The translations under genes and the position numbers were made by a program. This document shows, piece after piece, positions 8,011-16,111 of a stretch of DNA of 20,072 bases. Origin of the DNA: G020350405 sp964513655. Its GTDB lineage: Bacteria; Planctomycetota; Phycisphaerae; Sedimentisphaerales; Anaerobacaceae. The DNA lies in contig CAZENQ010000054.1 of the NCBI GenBank assembly GCA_964513655.1, positions 1-20,072 of the forward strand, written 5' to 3'. Each line of letters opens with the position of its first letter. The first letter of the stretch is position 1. The notes beneath the pieces are model-generated. The model had not been told where the DNA came from, made no database searches, and saw nothing but the letters and a program-made list of their open reading frames with translations.

Positions 8011-8038
8011 CGTATCTGGTATCTCGCATCTCGTATCT
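8011..8038. repeat. Degenerate 7-bp tandem repeat between larA-like gene and gnd
   Basis: Four consecutive heptads on the + strand: CGTATCT, GGTATCT, CGCATCT and CGTATCT, followed by a decaying unit. They fill most of the 54-nt gap between the LarA-family gene and gnd. The array is inside the operon, so it is transcribed; it is not a CRISPR (no spacers). Role unknown. Confidence 0.75.
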
Positions 8039-8042
8039 CGTG

Positions 8043-9320
8043 CTATTTGTCTGGTATAGTTGGTATAGTTCCATCAGCGAGTCTGTAAAGTTGTTCGCCG
8101 GCGTTTTGTACGAGCAGTATACCCTTGTCTTCTTTATTTCGGTAATTGGGTATATCAATCTGGTCCGGGTTTATATAGCCCAGGTTTACATCCCGACAGC
8201 GCTGCCTGTCGATGCCGGTGGCCAGTGCGACATTGATTCTCGGCCTTTCGATGCCGTCGGTATAAGTGCCGATGCCTTTGACGTGTGTCGAGTGAGCCAA
8301 CACGGCCCGCGGGATATCGGTGAACCTATCCATTTGTTTTAGAAAATAATCTCGCGTGTGATAGCCGATTTTATCAATAAACTTTCCGTGTGTGAAGGAG
8401 ATTTCGATGATGTGGGGGGCGTAAATGATTAGTGTTCCGCCGTCAGCGATGACGGGTTCGAGCTTGTACATGACCTTTCCGGCCGTCCACATGTCGTCGT
8501 ACATCTTAGGCGCTATGCCGAGGACGGTTTTAAAGGGTTTGGCTTTATGAACGATGTGGACTTTAGCCGAGAGGTCGGCTGCCTTTTGCCAGGTTTCGGC
8601 GCAGTCGCCGATAAACAGTCCTTTTAGTTTGTCTTCGACAGCCACTATGGCAAAGAGCTTGTGAGGCATGTTTATAAACGAAGCTGCTTTTTCAACCACG
8701 CGCCGGGTTGGTGTCTGAATGTTGCCGTTGATGCGAGGGTTTGTAATGACGGCGCCGAGCCAGTGAAAGAAGTTTATTATTTCGGCGCCTGCGATTCCGG
8801 GGAAGATGTACTTGTGCCCGCCGGAGAAGCCCACAACTTCGTGTGGGAAAACAGGGCCCAGGATGAAAAACTCATCGTAATCGAAAATCAATTTGTTGAT
8901 GGCTACGTTGACCTGTTCGGAGAACAGGCCATTACTCAACTGTTTAATTTCAGCGGCGGAGATTTGGCCGATGGAAGTAAATGTTTCAGGCTTTTGCCAT
9001 TCATGGTTGAAGAAGTTTACGGATGCGTATATGGTTTTGCGTTGTTTGGCGGTCACCGACAGCCTGGCGCAGATTTGGCGGGCGCTCATCGGCTGATGAG
9101 TGCCGAGGGCAATCAGGACATCAAGGGCCTTTGCTTTTTGGTCGAGACAGGCATAAATGGCTTTGAATATTTGCCCGACCGGGCCGGAGCGAGTGTTGTC
9201 GGGAATAATCACTAAAACCCGTCTGCCCGTGTAGTCATTCTGAGCGAAGAATTCGGCGATTACCTCATCGGCTTGGGAGTCGCTGAGGAAAGCATCCGAG
9301 CTTTGTCTTTCAATGAGCAT
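8043..9320 (-). CDS. LarA-family nickel-pincer-dependent racemase/epimerase (2-hydroxyacid or sugar-acid)
   Basis: A 425-aa LarA-fold protein counted from the ATG at 9320. An in-frame start at 9362 would add 14 residues deep inside the HAD gene and is less likely; with 9320 the overlap is only 11 nt (ATGCTCATTGA). The family motifs are intact: PDNTRSGP at 40-47, GTHQP at 73-77, and FPHEVVGFSGGHKYIFPGIAG with His160 and Lys170. That spacing equals LarA His174 and Lys184, the latter carrying the nickel-pincer nucleotide. His186 matches the nickel ligand His200, and His106 may match His108. Maturation genes larB, larC and larE are not in the window. LarA relatives act on several 2-hydroxyacids, reportedly including gluconate, so a C2 epimerisation of a sugar acid is the best guess here. 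The product ends in an imperfect TIPTIP repeat. Confidence 0.85.
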   Translation of the reverse strand: MLIERQSSDAFLSDSQADEVIAEFFAQNDYTGRRVLVIIPDNTRSGPVGQIFKAIYACLDQKAKALDVLIALGTHQPMSARQICARLSVTAKQRKTIYASVNFFNHEWQKPETFTSIGQISAAEIKQLSNGLFSEQVNVAINKLIFDYDEFFILGPVFPHEVVGFSGGHKYIFPGIAGAEIINFFHWLGAVITNPRINGNIQTPTRRVVEKAASFINMPHKLFAIVAVEDKLKGLFIGDCAETWQKAADLSAKVHIVHKAKPFKTVLGIAPKMYDDMWTAGKVMYKLEPVIADGGTLIIYAPHIIEISFTHGKFIDKIGYHTRDYFLKQMDRFTDIPRAVLAHSTHVKGIGTYTDGIERPRINVALATGIDRQRCRDVNLGYINPDQIDIPNYRNKEDKGILLVQNAGEQLYRLADGTIPTIPDK

Positions 9321-10227
9321 TTTGTTTTCCCCAAGGAGGCGTTTCGGGCAGGTGCGCATCAAATTCTGCGATTAGTTTTTCTTCGTAGCTTCCGGCGTAG
9401 CGGCCGTTGATGAACATGTCAAGGGCCTCATCGTGGAACCTTTTCCAGCTTTGTGTTTCCTCGCCGGGGATGATTGGGTAAAAGAGGGCGTCGTTTGTCT
9501 TGGCAGCTCGCATGTCGCCGGGGGCGTCACCAATCATCAGGACGTGGTCTTTTTCATACCTTCCGGCCGTGGCGTAGCTGAGGTGTTCGGCTTTTTTTCC
9601 CATTTCCTGTCCGGCGATTACATGGGCGTATTTCGCGATGTCGTGCTCGGCCCACTCGCGCGCGAGGGCTTCGCAGGGCGTGGCTGAAACGACGATAATG
9701 TCGGCGAATGGTTTTATTTTTTCAAGGGCCTCGCGAACGTACGGGAAGGGGGGCATGTCTTTTACGATTTCTTTTATGGACCAGTTGACGCGTTCGCTCC
9801 AGTCGAGTGCATTCTGAAGCTCGTGTTTGGCATCCGTGTCTGAGGCGGCGTCGACGGCCTTTTTGAGGCCATCATTACTAAGCGTGCTCTTGGGGTCGTC
9901 GACCCAGGCGAAATAGTGCGGAAACCGTGGGACCCGGAAACTGCGTGCTTTTACCATTGGATGATTCGGGAGAAGCTCCGAGATTATACGCTTTGTAGTT
10001 TTGTGACGGTTTGCCCCACGTGTTTTGGAGAACAGATCGGCAAACTCCTTGCATTGACGGGCGGCCTCGGCCACGAGCTGCAAGCCGAAATAAGCAATCA
10101 TCCAGGGACAGAAACATTCGCGCTGCTTGATTCCCATGGTGTCGAAGACGGCGCCGTCCGAGTCGATGCCGATGAAGAACTTCTTGGTTGGGTTAAATTC
10201 TTTAAGCGGTTTTGCGGGGTCGGTCAT
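9310..10227 (-). CDS. HAD-superfamily hydrolase
   Basis: A 305-aa protein with the HAD catalytic set. Motif I is DSDGAVFDT (nucleophile Asp22, acid/base Asp24), motif II is VVSATP (about 179-184), a motif III lysine is at 211-212 and motif IV is GDAPGD (233-238). The large insertion between motif I and II (about 30-160) makes a bulky cap domain, suggesting a small-molecule phosphatase. The gene overlaps the LarA homologue by 11 nt and follows the SDR gene by 18 nt, so it belongs to the operon and is probably translationally coupled to LarA. The substrate is unknown; a phosphorylated sugar acid or repair of a wrong phosphorylated by-product are both possible. Confidence 0.88.
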   Translation of the reverse strand: MTDPAKPLKEFNPTKKFFIGIDSDGAVFDTMGIKQRECFCPWMIAYFGLQLVAEAARQCKEFADLFSKTRGANRHKTTKRIISELLPNHPMVKARSFRVPRFPHYFAWVDDPKSTLSNDGLKKAVDAASDTDAKHELQNALDWSERVNWSIKEIVKDMPPFPYVREALEKIKPFADIIVVSATPCEALAREWAEHDIAKYAHVIAGQEMGKKAEHLSYATAGRYEKDHVLMIGDAPGDMRAAKTNDALFYPIIPGEETQSWKRFHDEALDMFINGRYAGSYEEKLIAEFDAHLPETPPWGKQNAH

Positions 10228-10245
10228 TTTGCTCTCCTAAAGGAT

Positions 10246-11064
10246 TTAGACTCCACTGAAGGCGGAAAATCCACCGTCGATGGGGATAACGGTTCCTGTG
10301 ACGAATTTCGCGGCGTCGCTTATGAGCCACAAGACCGTTCCGAGGAGGTCGTCAGGTTCGCCGAATCTTGCCATAGGTGTATGGTCGACGATTGTCTTTC
10401 CTCGGGGTGTGAGTTCACCGGTTTTCTCATCTGTCAAGAGGAACCGGTTTTGCTCGGTGAGAAAGAAGCCGGGCGCGATGGCGTTGACGCGGATACTTTC
10501 TGAATAGTTTTGGCACATGTGGACGGCGAGCCACTGCGTGAAGTTGCTGACGGCTGCTTTAGCGGCGGAGTAGGCGGGGATTTTTGTCAAGGGGCGAAAG
10601 GCGTTCATGCTGGAGATATTCAATATAACTCCGCTGTCGTTTTTGGCTATTTCCTGGCCGAAGACCTGAGACGGCAGTAGTGTTCCGATGAAGTTCAATT
10701 CGAAAACGGAGCGGACAGCATCGGTCGGCAGGTCGAAGAACGACAGGTCAGGGGAAGTAGTGGCCTCTTTTTTGTTTCCGCCGGCCCCGTTTATCAGGAT
10801 ATCAACCTCGTCAAACTCAGCGATTATTTTGTCCCTCGCGGCCTCCAGAGTATCTTTCTGTAGAACATTGCATTTTATGGCGATTGCGGTGCCGCCGTCG
10901 GCTTTAATTTTCTGGACGACCTTGTTTGCGGCGTCTTCGCTTAGGTCCAAGACGGCAATTTTTGCCCCGGCTTTAGCCAAGGCCTTAGCTATTGCGCCGC
11001 AGAGGACACCGCCAGCTCCGGTAATTGCAGCCACTTTATCCGTCAAATCAAACGAACTTTCCAT
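10246..11064 (-). CDS. uxuB: SDR-family D-mannonate oxidoreductase (fructuronate reductase)
   Basis: A 272-aa short-chain dehydrogenase. It has the cofactor motif TGAGGVLCG at 15-23, NGAGG at 92-96, catalytic Ser151/152, and Tyr165 and Lys169 in YSAAK. The N-terminal GGVLCGAIAKALAKAGAK, ATTSPDLSFFDL and the C-terminal APGFFLTEQNRFL...RFGEPDDLLGT...DGGFSAFSGV resemble the SDR-type mannonate oxidoreductases such as Bacillus YjmF, which replace the long-chain UxuB of enterobacteria. It would reduce D-fructuronate to D-mannonate with NAD(P)H. Being directly downstream of uxaE (21 nt) fits, since UxaE makes fructuronate. The symbol is by functional analogy; a 2-dehydro-3-deoxy-gluconate dehydrogenase (KduD-like) is the main alternative. 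Confidence 0.82.
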   Translation of the reverse strand: MESSFDLTDKVAAITGAGGVLCGAIAKALAKAGAKIAVLDLSEDAANKVVQKIKADGGTAIAIKCNVLQKDTLEAARDKIIAEFDEVDILINGAGGNKKEATTSPDLSFFDLPTDAVRSVFELNFIGTLLPSQVFGQEIAKNDSGVILNISSMNAFRPLTKIPAYSAAKAAVSNFTQWLAVHMCQNYSESIRVNAIAPGFFLTEQNRFLLTDEKTGELTPRGKTIVDHTPMARFGEPDDLLGTVLWLISDAAKFVTGTVIPIDGGFSAFSGV

Positions 11065-11085
11065 TTCATGTTCCTTATACTATTG

Positions 11086-12330
11086 TCACATAAAGATAGG
11101 TTTTATGTGACGTTTGTAAATATTTTCTGTTACGTTCGTTGCGATTATATCCCGGTATTTTTCGAGGGCGTTTAGAAAATCATCGCCCATCTCAGCGGCG
11201 ATTTTGTAAGCTACGTGCAGAAGCTGACGGAGATGGGGGTTATACCTACTGGAGGACTGGTCATGGCATAATGCGCCTGCGAATTCTTCGCCGCTCCAGC
11301 GGTCGACAACTTCGGGTTCGGGGAGTTTATCTTTGTCGATATCAATGACCGCAGCGTATGGGGCGCATAGCTCGTCGAATCGTGAAAGGGCCTGGTAGTA
11401 AATTTGTTTGGCGATTGATAAGCCGTCCGGGCCTGCAATAGCCAGGGCGGCGAGCTCTTCTAACCAGGTGGTGCCGGCGGTCTTGATGTGCAGGCCCGCG
11501 TCGAATTGCTTCAGGGCCTTGTTTATCGAGGGGTAGATAGAGAGCTTGTCACTGCCGGAGTGTATACTTAGTTTCAAATTCTCGGGCAGGGAGAATTCAC
11601 TAATCGCAAAGTCAATAACCGCTAAATCCTGTTCAAACTCTCTTGCAAACCGGTCGACATCGCCGACGTAGTCAACACCCTTGTTGAATCGGCCGGTGAA
11701 TTTCGGAGCTATCGTCTGGGCGGGGATATTCTCGTCGGCGATGGCGGCAAGGATAAGGAACAATTCAAGTGGCGTTTGCGGCCGGTCGGCCTCATCTATT
11801 GAGATTTCAGTAACAAAATTGTCTGCGCCTTTAGCAGCTTCTATATGTCGGTAGATTTGTGCGGCCTTTTTAACGGCTGAGAGGAATTGGTGTGCGACTG
11901 CCTGGATTTGCTCTTCTGTAACATCAAAGGTTCTGTCAATGTTAGGAATCGTCAGGGAGCCGAGATACTTTCTACAATTGCCGGTGAAAGTGGTAATGCC
12001 TTTTTCATCAGCAGGCTGGCCGATGAGGTCGGCGACGTCGACAGTAAAAAAATCGCTTGAATCGATGAACATATCAACATTGCTGAGGTTAATGTGGTCC
12101 GCATCTACATAATACAAATCACTCCAGCCGAGTGCCTTAACAGCCTCATCCGCTTCGGCACGGACATCGGCTGGTTCGGTTTTGGTTATCGTGTGTTCGC
12201 GGTGAGATTTGTTCCATACAGGGGCAACAGCTACGCCACTTTTTTTTGCATCGATTATGGCCTGCAGCAGGGCTTTGCCCTGTCGGGCGAATCGGTCACC
12301 AATTCCAAATGAATATTTTTCCAAAGGCAT
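11086..12330 (-). CDS. uxaE: Tagaturonate epimerase (UxaE family)
   Basis: A 414-aa protein that I match to the UxaE family, described in Thermotoga as converting D-tagaturonate to D-fructuronate. Visible conserved stretches are YSFGIGDRFARQGKALLQA at the N-terminus, YYVDADHINL (Asp77, His79), FVTEISIDEAD (172-182), APKFTGRFNKGVDYVGD (208-224) and LSIHSGSDKLSIYP (254-267). Asp, His and Glu residues in these could form a metal site. The enzyme lets galacturonate enter the glucuronate branch without tagaturonate reductase and altronate dehydratase, which agrees with the mannonate-type SDR next door. ATG at 12330; 45 nt separate it from the phosphofructokinase gene. Confidence 0.8.
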   Translation of the reverse strand: MPLEKYSFGIGDRFARQGKALLQAIIDAKKSGVAVAPVWNKSHREHTITKTEPADVRAEADEAVKALGWSDLYYVDADHINLSNVDMFIDSSDFFTVDVADLIGQPADEKGITTFTGNCRKYLGSLTIPNIDRTFDVTEEQIQAVAHQFLSAVKKAAQIYRHIEAAKGADNFVTEISIDEADRPQTPLELFLILAAIADENIPAQTIAPKFTGRFNKGVDYVGDVDRFAREFEQDLAVIDFAISEFSLPENLKLSIHSGSDKLSIYPSINKALKQFDAGLHIKTAGTTWLEELAALAIAGPDGLSIAKQIYYQALSRFDELCAPYAAVIDIDKDKLPEPEVVDRWSGEEFAGALCHDQSSSRYNPHLRQLLHVAYKIAAEMGDDFLNALEKYRDIIATNVTENIYKRHIKPIFM

Positions 12331-12375
12331 ATTAAAACTTAAACCAGAAGGATATTTTTCATTGTTTAGGCGCTG

Positions 12376-13641
12376 CTACATGTACTTTGGCAACTTTTTT
12401 TCGAGCGGTTTTCTTTCGAACCTCATAAAGACGGGCAGGCCATCATCTCCTATAGTGATTGGCGCCTCGCCTCTAACCAAGGGGCGAACATAATCGCGCA
12501 TCGCATCGGTTATGTGATTGCCGCTATCGTTTATGTACTCGGGCGGGACTTTCTTTTCACCGTTAGCAACTTCTCTTAGTTCCACAAGGCCAGTTGTACA
12601 TTTGTACTGCGGTTTATCCTGTCGAACAAGTGTTACCATCTTGCCGTTTTCACCATCGAGGGCGGCCTTGACTGCCATTTGCCCGCACATATAGGCCTCG
12701 TTGACGTCGGTCAGTGAGGCAAAGTGCATGGCGCTTCGCTGATTTGTTCCGAGTCTGTTGCCGCGGACCTTTATACCGACCTGGTCTTCAATAACGGTTT
12801 TTAACATATCAGCGAGGCCGCCGAGCTGGGCGTGGCCGAAGGCGTCTGTTCCGAATGCGCCTTTGTCTGCGGTAATATACTCGCCTTTTTCATTTTTAAG
12901 CCCTTCACCTGCGACAATGAAAACTCTGCCAAAGGCTTTGAGGACTTCCTTGACATCACTGACGAGTTTATCAAAGGAAAAGGGTGCTTCGGGCATATAT
13001 ATAAGATGCGGCGCATCCTCAGGGCAGCGTGAAGCGAGTCCGGTAGCGGCAGCAATCCAACCTGCGTTCCTACCCATTGCCTCAAGGATGGTGCAGGTAT
13101 CGTGCGTATATAATGCTTCGGTGTCTCTTCCCGCCTCCATTGCACACGTGGCAACGTATTTGGCGACACTGCCGTAGCCCGGGCAATGGTCAGTGAAGGC
13201 GAGGTCGTTATCGACGGTCTTGGGAATACCGATACAAACCAACTCATAGCCGCTGTCGGCGGCGAGGGTGTTGACCTTGTCGGCAGTGTCCATTGAGTCA
13301 TTTCCGCCGGCATAGAAGAAGTAACGGATGTCGTGGGCACGGAATACGTCGAGTATTCTCTCGAAATCGGCTTTGGATTCTTCGAGCGATTTTAATTTGT
13401 ACCTGCATGAGCCAATGGCGGCAGCGGGCGTTTGCTTTAATGCTTCGATGGTCTGTGGTTTTTCGGCAGAAATATTGAACAAATCTTCATTTAACACGCC
13501 CAATATACCATTGGTTGCGCCCAATACGGAGCCGATTTTGCCTGACTTGAGTGCCTGCTGGATTACACCGCAGGCGCTTGAGTTAATTACCGCGGTCGGC
13601 CCTCCGGACTGGGCCACAACGGCGTTTGGATTCTTGGTCAT
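12376..13641 (-). CDS. 6-phosphofructokinase, probably pyrophosphate-dependent
   Basis: A 421-aa PfkA-superfamily protein with QSGGPTAVIN at 11-20, GGNDSMDT at 112-119, PKTVDNDL at 140-147 and EAMGRNAGW at 187-195. Asp115, where ATP enzymes have Gly, and Lys141 in PKTVDND, where ATP enzymes have Gly, both indicate PPi rather than ATP as phosphoryl donor. Asn114 takes the place of the usual Mg-binding Asp of GGDGS, a variation to note. The reaction is reversible: fructose 6-phosphate + PPi to fructose 1,6-bisphosphate + Pi; some relatives also accept sedoheptulose 7-phosphate. A GGGAG ribosome site precedes the ATG. In this operon it would serve glycolytic or gluconeogenic flux after uronate breakdown. 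Confidence 0.9.
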   Translation of the reverse strand: MTKNPNAVVAQSGGPTAVINSSACGVIQQALKSGKIGSVLGATNGILGVLNEDLFNISAEKPQTIEALKQTPAAAIGSCRYKLKSLEESKADFERILDVFRAHDIRYFFYAGGNDSMDTADKVNTLAADSGYELVCIGIPKTVDNDLAFTDHCPGYGSVAKYVATCAMEAGRDTEALYTHDTCTILEAMGRNAGWIAAATGLASRCPEDAPHLIYMPEAPFSFDKLVSDVKEVLKAFGRVFIVAGEGLKNEKGEYITADKGAFGTDAFGHAQLGGLADMLKTVIEDQVGIKVRGNRLGTNQRSAMHFASLTDVNEAYMCGQMAVKAALDGENGKMVTLVRQDKPQYKCTTGLVELREVANGEKKVPPEYINDSGNHITDAMRDYVRPLVRGEAPITIGDDGLPVFMRFERKPLEKKLPKYM

Positions 13642-13730
13642 TTGTCTTGCTCCCGTGAATTCTCACTTGTTTAGCAGCACGATAGTCTACTTTATTTTTG
13701 ATTCGCGGGCAAACTCGTAAAGAATTTTCC

Positions 13731-14768
13731 CTAATTGACCACCTCGGCCATCACCTGCAAGTTTTCAATTGGTGTGCCGGGAGAGACACCCCCGCCGGGC
13801 GATATCAGGAGCGGGCCGAAGTCGGTGACCTTCTGCAGCAAGTCCTGCGCAGCTCGACGGACCTGCTCGGCCGAGCCACGAACGAGGACATCAAGCGGTG
13901 GGATATTTCCCATTAGCACAATATCAGGGCCGAGAAGTTCCCTTGCCCGTTCGACATCAATTTCGTGACTGAAATTAAACACATCCATACCTATAGTTGA
14001 AAGGCCCCTGAATATATTTTCGTTAGGAGTGTCGTTGTGGTAAATGTGAATCAAATCAGGGAAACTGTCGAATATCCGGCGCAGCAACGGCAGTGCAAAT
14101 TTTTCGGCATCGTCAGGGTTTAGCATGCCGACAACGTCATCAAGGACCAAGACACCGATAGGACTATCCATCCTTTTAAGCTGGCACTGGAGCCAGCGAA
14201 TACATAAATCGGTCGTTTTTTCCAGCAACGAGATGCAGTTTTGGGGCTCGGTCTTTGTGGTAAGTAGTAGCTCCGTTACGCCGAGCAGATGCGAAGCAAC
14301 TGCGAGCGGCCCTCTTGCGGCGGCCATGCGTGGAGTGAGTCCTTTTGGTTCCAAGGCAGGTATAACCGCGTCATATTGTCTGAGGATAACAGGCATCAGG
14401 CCGTCTGTTTCCGGGTCGGGCACATCCGCTTCAAGCAGAGCAAGCAGGCCACCGGTGTAGTGCCTTACGGCCGGTGGAGAATCCTCGCTCCATTGAATTG
14501 GCACGGCCCATCCGCTGGGTTCGGCAGCCATTCCAAATTCGACCCATGCGCCCGGTACAAACGCTACACCGGGCAGGTCTTCAAGGGCCTTGAAATAGGC
14601 ATCGAGCCAGGTTTGCCGGTCGAAGTAGAAATCAAGCGTATTAACACCGGCGTAGCCGGGCAGCCAGGGGGAGTCAATGATGAGCGCAACCATTGTTTGG
14701 TCTTTTGCTTTGTTGCGGACTATGGTTTCGAACTTAGCCAGTGTTTGTTGATAAGGCTTTTGTTCCAT
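13731..14768 (-). CDS. Uroporphyrinogen decarboxylase-like (UROD/MtaA/CmuA superfamily) protein
   Basis: A 345-aa TIM-barrel-type protein. Family features are ARGPLAVASHLLG (151-163), LVLDDVVGML (207-216), VLMGNIPPLDVLVRG (284-298) and the C-terminal LISPGGGVSPGTPIENL (321-337). No other haem gene is nearby, and the zinc-binding His-x-Cys of the methyltransferase branch is absent: the equivalent stretch reads HIYHNDTPN (241-249). It is therefore neither an obvious HemE nor an obvious corrinoid methyltransferase. It sits between the TRAP transporter (21 nt) and phosphofructokinase (89 nt) genes, so a role with the imported acid is possible: a decarboxylase, lyase or demethylase for methylated uronates. 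Function is unknown. Confidence 0.8.
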   Translation of the reverse strand: MEQKPYQQTLAKFETIVRNKAKDQTMVALIIDSPWLPGYAGVNTLDFYFDRQTWLDAYFKALEDLPGVAFVPGAWVEFGMAAEPSGWAVPIQWSEDSPPAVRHYTGGLLALLEADVPDPETDGLMPVILRQYDAVIPALEPKGLTPRMAAARGPLAVASHLLGVTELLLTTKTEPQNCISLLEKTTDLCIRWLQCQLKRMDSPIGVLVLDDVVGMLNPDDAEKFALPLLRRIFDSFPDLIHIYHNDTPNENIFRGLSTIGMDVFNFSHEIDVERARELLGPDIVLMGNIPPLDVLVRGSAEQVRRAAQDLLQKVTDFGPLLISPGGGVSPGTPIENLQVMAEVVN

Positions 14769-14789
14769 TGTTTGTTTTGCTTACCATAA

Positions 14790-16100
14790 TTATTTTATAA
14801 AGCCAATCAATCGCGGAAGTATCAGCGAAATTTGTGGCACGTACGTACATATCAGCAGGACAACAATCATAGCTGCGAAAAAGGGGAGCAAGTGGCGAAT
14901 TATTTTGGTCACGGTTGTATTAGCTATTCCGCAGCCGAGGAACAGGCACGTGCCAACCGGCGGAGTGCAGAGCCCGATGCACAAATTCATAATCATAATT
15001 ATGCCAAAATGCAGGGGATGTATGCCGAGATTCTTAACCACTGGCAGAAAGATGGGGGTGAAAATCAGGACAGCCGGGGTCATATCCATAAACGTGCCAA
15101 CAGTAAGTAATATAAGATTTATGATAAGCAGGATAGCCACTTTATTATCAGTTAAGCCGAGTAAAAAGGCACTGATATTCTGTGGGATGTTCTGGTAAGC
15201 CAAGAACCAGCTCATTGCCATTGAAGTGGCGATTAAAATCATTACGACCGCCGTAGTGACTGCGCATTGGAGTACTATAGCCGGCAAATCCTTTATTTTC
15301 ACTTCCCTGTAAACAAAAACCGACAGAATGAAGGCGTAAACAACGGCAATGGCGGAGGCCTCGGTGGCGGTAAAAATGCCTCCGAGAATTCCTCCCAATA
15401 CAATGATTACGAGCAGCAGGGCGGGGACAGCTTTTACGAAGCGTACCACACCGTCCTTTAATCCGAAACGCTCACCTCTGCCGTAGTTGCATCGGGCCGA
15501 GATTATGCCGGCGACCACCATAAGTGCCAACCCAACAAAGATTCCAGGTAAAATGCCGGCGATAAAGATAGCGGCGATGGAAACCATTCCGCCGGTTGCA
15601 AGGGAGTAAACAATCATTACGTTGCTTGGCGGAATGAGAAGGCCGGTGGTTGCGGCGGTTATGCTGATCGACGTGTTGAAATCCCTGTGATATCCCATTT
15701 TGTTCATCAGAGGAACCATAAATCCGCCCACGGAGGATACCGCCGCCGCCGCGGAGCCCGAGATGGAGCCGAAGAGCATACAGGTCATAATATTGACGAA
15801 AGCCAGTCCGCCACGAAATCTCCCGACTATAACATTGGCAAAATCGACCAGGCGTTTTGCAATGCCGCCGCGTCCCATTAACAGGCCGGACAGGATGAAA
15901 AAGGGTATCGCCAAGAGTGCGAAGCTGTCGATGCCGGTAGCCATCTTCTGGGCTATTATCAGAAACGATGGGAGATTGCCGATTACAAGAACACTCAGCA
16001 GGGTTGAGATACCCATGCAAAATGCCACGGGGACGTTCAGTACCAGCAATAGAACGAAAGTTACAATTAACACTGAAATCGCAATCGTCGCCGTGCTCAT
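14790..16100 (-). CDS. dctM: TRAP transporter large permease subunit (DctM family)
   Basis: A 436-aa, very hydrophobic protein with about a dozen membrane segments. Typical DctM blocks are present: FFILSGLLMGRGGIAKRLVDF near the first third, FGSISGSAAAAVSSVGGFMVPLM, and near the C-terminus the CIGLCTPPVGTCLFLG motif. It is the channel-forming subunit that moves the substrate with Na+. A TTG at 16115 is in frame, but I prefer the ATG at 16100 because GAGGGA lies just before it and it lengthens no conserved segment. It follows dctQ by 11 nt. Confidence 0.96.
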   Translation of the reverse strand: MSTATIAISVLIVTFVLLLVLNVPVAFCMGISTLLSVLVIGNLPSFLIIAQKMATGIDSFALLAIPFFILSGLLMGRGGIAKRLVDFANVIVGRFRGGLAFVNIMTCMLFGSISGSAAAAVSSVGGFMVPLMNKMGYHRDFNTSISITAATTGLLIPPSNVMIVYSLATGGMVSIAAIFIAGILPGIFVGLALMVVAGIISARCNYGRGERFGLKDGVVRFVKAVPALLLVIIVLGGILGGIFTATEASAIAVVYAFILSVFVYREVKIKDLPAIVLQCAVTTAVVMILIATSMAMSWFLAYQNIPQNISAFLLGLTDNKVAILLIINLILLTVGTFMDMTPAVLIFTPIFLPVVKNLGIHPLHFGIIMIMNLCIGLCTPPVGTCLFLGCGIANTTVTKIIRHLLPFFAAMIVVLLICTYVPQISLILPRLIGFIK

Positions 16101-16111
16101 AAACGGTTCCC

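Noticed and set aside
8011..8038. Heptad array considered as a CRISPR or microsatellite-type element
   Set aside because: Units are 7 bp and contiguous, with no spacers and no cas genes, so it is not a CRISPR.
9321..9362. Upstream ATG extending the LarA homologue by 14 residues
   Set aside because: The extension overlaps the HAD coding sequence by 53 nt and adds residues not expected in the family; the ATG at 9320 gives a normal short coupling overlap.
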